Of a DNA stretch of 6,478 nucleotides, positions 4,975-6,478 are shown in pieces. The position numbers were made by a program, and so were the translations under genes. Each line of letters starts with the position of its first letter. Position 1 is the stretch's first letter. Below the pieces are notes generated by a model, which had not been told where the DNA came from, searched no databases, and saw only the letters and a program-made list of their open reading frames with translations. The stretch is from Oscillospiraceae bacterium (GTDB lineage Bacteria > Bacillota_A > Clostridia > Oscillospirales > JAAYXM01). The stretch is taken from the NCBI GenBank assembly GCA_017408185.1, contig JAFQVE010000022.1, positions 1 through 6,478 of the forward strand. Reading direction: 5' to 3'.

Positions 4975-6478
4975 TTATTTATCGTAAATTACCGTACCGT
5001 CGGAAAGAATTGCGTAGCCTGTTACATTTGCGTCAGCAACACCGTCAATATCATTTACAACCGTAAACTGTGCTGCATCTGTTGTCATTGCAACGCGCTT
5101 TGTTCCGAACATAATTCCCTTTTCAACTGCATCTCCAAGGCCTACAAACTCTGCCATATACGCAGTGTTGTTGTCAACAGTACCCATTGCGCTGAGAATG
5201 ATGCTGAACTTATTTCCGGTAAATACCGGCGCTTCATCAGCAAACACAGCCGTAAGCTTGCAATCTTCCCAAGCGTTGAAGGTGTATTCTGCATCAAGGC
5301 TTATTATTTTTGCCGTGCCGCCTACAGGAGTCTTTGTCCAGCACTTGAAGACTTTGCCTTCCGGAACAGTTGCAACGCAGGTCACCTTCTGACCATAGGT
5401 ATAGCTACCCTCACCGGTTCCATCCACAACGTCAATATCAAAAGTTGTTGTAGGTTCACCATACTTTGCAACGAACATACGATTGCTGTCCGGCGCATCT
5501 GCACCTTCGGCAAATTCTTTGTTTGTTCCATACTGTACCCAAGCAGACGCCGTGCCGTAACCGGTCATAGACGGAAGTGTCGGCATCTTATCATCGACAA
5601 TTGCAACATCAAGCAGCTGACCGTTTGCATTGTAGAAGCTTTCACCCGAAACGACTGCGCCAATTTCCGACTCATAAACAGCTATGATGTGTTTCACCTC
5701 AACAGTCGGCATAAATTTGAGGGTTCTTTCTCTTGTAAGGACCTTTTTGTTCTCTGAAAGACCTAATGCCCAATAGCGGAATACGTTTCCGGCACTATCC
5801 TTTTCATCCGCTGTTATCGAGAACTCTTCACCGAGGTCAACGGTATGCGAAGTTGCAGTGCTGTTTGTTCCGCCAATAACGGTTGTGTATGTATTTACCG
5901 TTGTTGTTGCCTTTCCTTCCGTCGGAGCGGTGAATGCCGGAGTGCTATCGGTTTCGTACGTTCCTTCACCGAATTCTTCGCCGAACTGCTCATCCTCGTC
6001 TGCCGGAACTGTTACAGTTACATTTCTTGTTGCTGTGCTGCCATCACTGTAAGTTGCTGTAAGCGTGAGCGTAGACGCTCCTGTTCCTACGGCGGTAAGT
6101 GTTCCGTTGAGAACCTCATCGGTGTAGAGATTCCTATTTTCCGCATAAGTAACAGAAGTTCCTTCTACCTCTACCGTTAAAGAAGTATCCTGCGCTCTGC
6201 CTGACGTGTATCCACTGTAATTTACAGCTTCTCCGTCAAGAAGTGCATTTGCTGTGATATCAAGTGTTTCTCCGTTTGCAATCGTGATTGAAGCATTCTC
6301 TTCAACAGCCTCTCCGCCTGCAGTCAAAGCAATTGCACGACTTGTCGGTGCAGTGGTAACAGGTGTTAATGTAAGACTTTTAAACTTTAGTGTCGTTGTG
6401 TCCACCGTGCTACCGTCTGCCTTTGCTGTCGTTTTCCCGTTCACTTTTACGAACTTAATTGTGATATCATCTTCAATT
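4975..6478 (-). CDS. Modular surface/extracellular protein with Ig-like and InlB-type repeats, 5' end beyond right edge
   Basis: The frame is open from the right edge to a TAA at 4975-4977, giving 500 residues. A GTG at 6444 lies inside the frame, and I do not take it as the start because repeat-like sequence (ITIKFVKVNG) continues upstream. In order it shows a Thr/Ser-rich Ig-like (Big-type) region at nt about 6279-6004, containing TLTLTATYSDGSTATRNVTV. An acidic linker (ADEDEQFGEEFGEG) follows, then two InlB-B-type repeats with the FxYW or FxCW core and a closing xAVY/xAVF. The final 80 residues form a small beta domain ending GYAILSDGTVIYDK. Very few Cys residues and high Thr, Val and Ala content fit an exported protein. 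No LPxTG, membrane anchor or SLH unit is present at this end, so anchoring, if any, would be upstream. Adhesion or substrate binding is plausible; the function is unknown. It precedes the amidohydrolase by 36 bases without a visible terminator. Confidence 0.88.
   Translation of the reverse strand, partial: IEDDITIKFVKVNGKTTAKADGSTVDTTTLKFKSLTLTPVTTAPTSRAIALTAGGEAVEENASITIANGETLDITANALLDGEAVNYSGYTSGRAQDTSLTVEVEGTSVTYAENRNLYTDEVLNGTLTAVGTGASTLTLTATYSDGSTATRNVTVTVPADEDEQFGEEFGEGTYETDSTPAFTAPTEGKATTTVNTYTTVIGGTNSTATSHTVDLGEEFSITADEKDSAGNVFRYWALGLSENKKVLTRERTLKFMPTVEVKHIIAVYESEIGAVVSGESFYNANGQLLDVAIVDDKMPTLPSMTGYGTASAWVQYGTNKEFAEGADAPDSNRMFVAKYGEPTTTFDIDVVDGTGEGSYTYGQKVTCVATVPEGKVFKCWTKTPVGGTAKIISLDAEYTFNAWEDCKLTAVFADEAPVFTGNKFSIILSAMGTVDNNTAYMAEFVGLGDAVEKGIMFGTKRVAMTTDAAQFTVVNDIDGVADANVTGYAILSDGTVIYDK
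4978..5214 (-). other. C-terminal small beta domain of the surface protein
   Basis: The last 79 residues run from NKFSIILSAMG through VEKGIMFGTKRV to GYAILSDGTVIYDK. I recall similar C-terminal modules, with a Gly-rich GIxFG core and a YxIxxDGxxxY end, on clostridial surface proteins; I cannot name a family. It is probably a terminal folding or attachment unit. Confidence 0.4.
5239..5439 (-). repeat. InlB-B-type repeat module, copy 2 (protein level)
   Basis: The module contains SYTYGQKVTCVATVPEG, the core VFKCWTKTP, then YTFNAWEDCKLTAVFADE. It is aligned with copy 1 by its core and closing strand. The interval between the copies (ending MFVAKYGE) may be a further, more degenerate module. Confidence 0.6.
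5671..5841 (-). repeat. InlB-B-type repeat module, copy 1 (protein level)
   Basis: The module begins VDLGEEFSITADEKD, has the core VFRYWALG, then LKFMPTVEV, and closes with HIIAVYE. This is the usual plan of divergent InlB B-repeats (opening strand, FxxW core, closing AxF/Y). It is diverged from copy 2 at the DNA level. Confidence 0.6.

Noticed and set aside
4966..5757. 263-codon plus-strand open frame
   Set aside because: It lies antisense to the surface protein. Its Cys-, Arg- and Ile-rich composition and lack of any domain pattern mark it as a shadow.
6442..6444. GTG as the start of the surface protein
   Set aside because: The frame stays open and domain-like (ITIKFVKVNG) up to the window edge, and no signal peptide follows this GTG, so it is an internal codon.
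1..6478. CRISPR array, tRNA, rRNA, insertion sequence or phage genes
   Set aside because: No regularly spaced direct repeats, cloverleaf-like sequences, terminal inverted repeats or transposase/integrase motifs were seen on either strand.

Overview
All convincing genes in this window lie on the minus strand, so transcription runs from the right edge to the left. There are four of them, separated by gaps of only about 33 to 52 bases. I see no terminator or convincing promoter between them, so they look like part of one operon that is cut at both ends. Moderate GC, strong purine-rich ribosome sites (AAGGAG, AAAGGGAG), and a secreted-type protein built from Ig-like and InlB-type repeat modules suggest an anaerobic Firmicute (Clostridia), probably an uncultured gut lineage. 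This assignment is an inference. Lentisphaerota or Verrucomicrobiota are alternatives, because proteins like the left-most gene also occur there.

Layout, in order of transcription. (1) 6478-4975 is the C-terminal 500 residues of a modular surface or extracellular protein; its start lies beyond the right edge. It holds an Ig-like region, an acidic linker, two InlB-B-type repeats and a small C-terminal domain. (2) 4938-3361 is a 525-residue protein made of two tandem amidohydrolase-2 (TIM-barrel) halves. The first half has lost every recognisable metal ligand and the second keeps most of them. (3) 3308-2532 (or from a GTG at 3347) is an alpha/beta-hydrolase of the small esterase/BD-FAE type. 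(4) 2498 to the left edge is at least 832 residues of a glycosidase-like protein that is open across the whole left 2.5 kb. It combines an N-terminal tandem helix-turn-helix-like region, a GH20/GH67-type N domain, a TIM barrel and a helical C-terminal region. Its stop codon lies just past the left edge.

The three enzyme-like proteins show no signal peptide and are probably cytoplasmic. A glycosidase-like enzyme, an esterase/deacylase and an amidohydrolase (a superfamily that includes lactonases and decarboxylases) in a row would suit breakdown of an acylated or acidic sugar compound. No substrate can be read from the sequence. The most unusual points are the HTH-like/glycosidase fusion and the half-dead tandem amidohydrolase. 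I found no tRNA, rRNA, CRISPR array, transposase or phage gene.
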